A stretch of 64,000 bases of DNA, from contig NZ_CP062260.1 of NCBI RefSeq assembly GCF_014863545.1, positions 6,256,001 through 6,320,000 of the forward strand. Reading direction: 5' to 3'. Each line of letters opens with the position of its first letter. The stretch's first letter is position 1. A model generated the notes under the pieces. The model did not search any database and was not told where the DNA came from. It was given only the letters and a program-made list of their open reading frames with translations. The DNA is from Paenibacillus sp. JNUCC32. GTDB taxonomy: Bacteria > Bacillota > Bacilli > Paenibacillales > Paenibacillaceae. Position numbers and translations under genes: made by a program. Below are positions 62,442-64,000 of this stretch, in pieces.

Positions 62442-63698
62442 TTATTCCCTTGACCACTGATCCAGCTTGTCATCACCCGGAAGAAGCAGGGCGAGCAGAC
62501 CTAGCAGCGGCAAGAAGCCGATGGCGATCATCACATTGCCGATTCCCCAAGCATCCCCGAGATTACCGAGCACAAGCGAACCGACCCCGCCCATGCCAAA
62601 AGCAAACCCGGTGATCAGCCCGGATACCGTACCGATATTGCCAGGGTGCAGCATTTGGGCATACACAACAGTGACCGAGAAACTGGACAATAGAACAAAC
62701 CCGCCGATCAGCAGCAACACAGCCGCCCAGAACGGGGAGGCGAACGGGAGAATCAACGCAATGGGCGCAGTGCCGATCATGGAGAGCATGATCATGTTGC
62801 GACGGCCAAAGCGGTCCGCAAGCGGACCGCCAAAGAAGGTGCCCACAGCTCCCGATGCAAGAAACAGAAAAATATAGATCTGAGCATTATCAATCGTGAT
62901 TTTGTATGCATCCATGAGGTAGAAGGCATAATAGCTGCTAATGGCTGCGCCGTACCAGGAGCGGATAAACACGAGAATGACGAGAACCAGCGTGGCATTG
63001 CGTACGCTTTTGCGGCGGGCGGGATCAAGCATGCGTCCGGCAGCTTTCTTTTTAAACGTGTAACCGGCTTTCAGCATGCCGTGGTACCAATGGGCAACAT
63101 AGGATTGCACGATGATACCAGCTGCGGCAACGAAGGTGAAGCCAATCGCGCCAAACTGTCCGAACGGTACGAAAATGTATCGTGTCAGAAGCGGAGCAAG
63201 TGACTGCCCGGCATTGCCCCCTACTTGAAAGATCGATTGGGACAACCCTTTTCGCATGCCTGCAGCCATATGAGCGACCCGCATTCCCTCCGGATGAAAG
63301 GTAGCGGAGCCTAATCCGATCAGAACGACAGCGAACAGAACCAGGATATATGTATGTGCATATGCAAGAATGAATACGCCTGCAAAGGTGAAACACATCC
63401 CGATCGGAAGCAAAATCGGTGTCGGCCTTCGATCCGCGGCGTACCCGATGACCGGCTGAATGATGGATGAAGTAAAATTAATGGCAAAGGAGATCCAACC
63501 GATCTGCGTAAAGGTAAGCAGTAGATTATCTTTTAATATGGGAAAGATAGCGGGGATCACGGACTGAATCGAATCATTAAACAAATGAACGAAACTGATG
63601 GCGATTAGAATTTTATATACTGTAGCCTGATTTGCCTCTCCATGCGCAGGACTTGGAGTATCTTTGGGCTTTTGGAGAGCGATGCTTTTGTCTGCCAT
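62442..63698 (-). CDS. MFS transporter, fosmidomycin-resistance (Fsr) family
   Basis: 418 residues from the minus-strand ATG at 63698, preceded by AAAGGAG at 8 bases; the frame is open 28 codons further without a site. Twelve membrane helices. SFVHLFNDSIQSVIPAIFPILKDNLLLTFTQIGWI at the first helix pair, GLGSATFHPEGMRVAHMAA and FQVGGNAGQSLAPLL are the distinctive Fsr motifs. Members pump out fosmidomycin-like or other small compounds by proton antiport; the physiological substrate is not known. A hairpin terminator follows. It is next to the pseudokinase regulator gene in the same direction, but a terminator separates them, so co-regulation is not implied. Confidence 0.92.
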   Translation of the reverse strand: MADKSIALQKPKDTPSPAHGEANQATVYKILIAISFVHLFNDSIQSVIPAIFPILKDNLLLTFTQIGWISFAINFTSSIIQPVIGYAADRRPTPILLPIGMCFTFAGVFILAYAHTYILVLFAVVLIGLGSATFHPEGMRVAHMAAGMRKGLSQSIFQVGGNAGQSLAPLLTRYIFVPFGQFGAIGFTFVAAAGIIVQSYVAHWYHGMLKAGYTFKKKAAGRMLDPARRKSVRNATLVLVILVFIRSWYGAAISSYYAFYLMDAYKITIDNAQIYIFLFLASGAVGTFFGGPLADRFGRRNMIMLSMIGTAPIALILPFASPFWAAVLLLIGGFVLLSSFSVTVVYAQMLHPGNIGTVSGLITGFAFGMGGVGSLVLGNLGDAWGIGNVMIAIGFLPLLGLLALLLPGDDKLDQWSRE

Positions 63699-64000
63699 GC
63701 GGCGAACTCCTTTCTTATTAGATGTAGTCGGTCTGTGAAAAAGCGATGAACTAACCTTAAAACCTTTTGTATAGGAAATCAATTACATTTCGAGATGATA
63801 CTTAAATCAAAATGAGCTCCATGATTAAGCAGATTTATACGGGCGAGGTAGACAGACTCGAATGAATATTGATCTCCAACAGGCATTAATCATGTCATCA
63901 ACGATGTTATGCGAAACTTTACATATTTTCTTTTAAAAATGCTTGCTATATCTTTTGGGTCGTGGTATATTACTAACTGTCGCTTTTGACGAAAGCTTTT
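63699..64000. other. Right-edge intergenic region
   Basis: Contains the MFS leader on the minus strand and, further right, an outward plus-strand promoter; no gene is complete here. Confidence 0.5.
63943..63971 (+). promoter_or_regulatory. SigA promoter for a gene beyond the window
   Basis: TTGCTA (63943-63948) and TATATT (63966-63971) with a 17-base spacer, pointing to the right edge. Confidence 0.6.

Overview
The window looks like a chromosomal piece of a Gram-positive, endospore-former-type Firmicute, most probably Paenibacillus. The basis is the mix of Bacillus-type ribosome binding sites (AGGAGG), frequent TTG starts, S-layer-homology (SLH) surface proteins, a copper-amine-oxidase-type stalk protein, and the pcrB-pcrA-ligA and uvrB-uvrA gene orders. 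There are no rRNA or tRNA genes, no insertion sequences and no CRISPR array. Most of the window is moderately GC-rich; about 28.1-37.3 kb is visibly much more AT-rich and looks acquired or at least compositionally foreign.

Layout. 0-2 kb: the end of an ABC-2 efflux permease pair. 2.3-3.9 kb (minus): flagellar stator pair MotA/MotB type. 4.2-9.2 kb: uvrB-uvrA excision repair, with a good SigA promoter and a candidate LexA box. 9.5-14.8 kb: exported proteins (SLH/fibronectin protein, a small DUF2759-like membrane protein, an HtrA-like protease coupled to a stalk-domain protein). 15-17 kb: a TetM-family ribosome-protection GTPase. 17.2-23.2 kb: an MFS efflux pump, an AlkC-like DNA repair protein, a possible structured RNA, and a large U32/RlhA-type protein. 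23.3-24.3 kb (minus): an acyltransferase.

24.6-43.2 kb is a surface-glycan locus: galU, a Wzy/WaaL-type ligase with TPRs, an ABC-2 polysaccharide exporter (Wzm/Wzt), glycosyltransferases, a GT2-DUF2304-GtrA module with a DUF2142 membrane protein, the complete dTDP-L-rhamnose pathway (rmlA, rmlC, rmlB, rmlD), two further GT2 enzymes and the initiating polyprenyl-phosphate sugar transferase. The set (initiating transferase + rhamnose + ABC exporter + ligase) resembles S-layer glycoprotein glycosylation clusters of Paenibacillus and Geobacillus. SLH-anchored proteins elsewhere in the window (9.5, 51.5 and 56.5 kb) are plausible but unproven acceptors.

43.7-51.1 kb: a methyltransferase, a glycerophosphodiesterase-like lipoprotein-sized enzyme, then pcrB, pcrA and a divergent ligA. 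51.5-60.2 kb: a subtilisin-family protease with SLH repeats, a 64-residue membrane protein, and a 1258-residue Ig-repeat SLH protein. The last two genes lack any ATG/GTG/TTG at the position dictated by their ribosome binding sites and appear to start at ATA and ATT. 60.4-63.7 kb (minus): a pseudokinase-GAF-LuxR regulator and an Fsr-type MFS pump. A promoter at the right edge points to a gene beyond the window.

The observations I consider strongest are the two adjacent non-AUG starts, the pseudokinase transcriptional regulator, the membrane glycosylation module inside the AT-rich glycan island, the perfect palindrome abutting the pcrB promoter, and the divergent NAD-dependent ligase. All functional names rest on reading the sequence and knowledge of the families; no database search was run.
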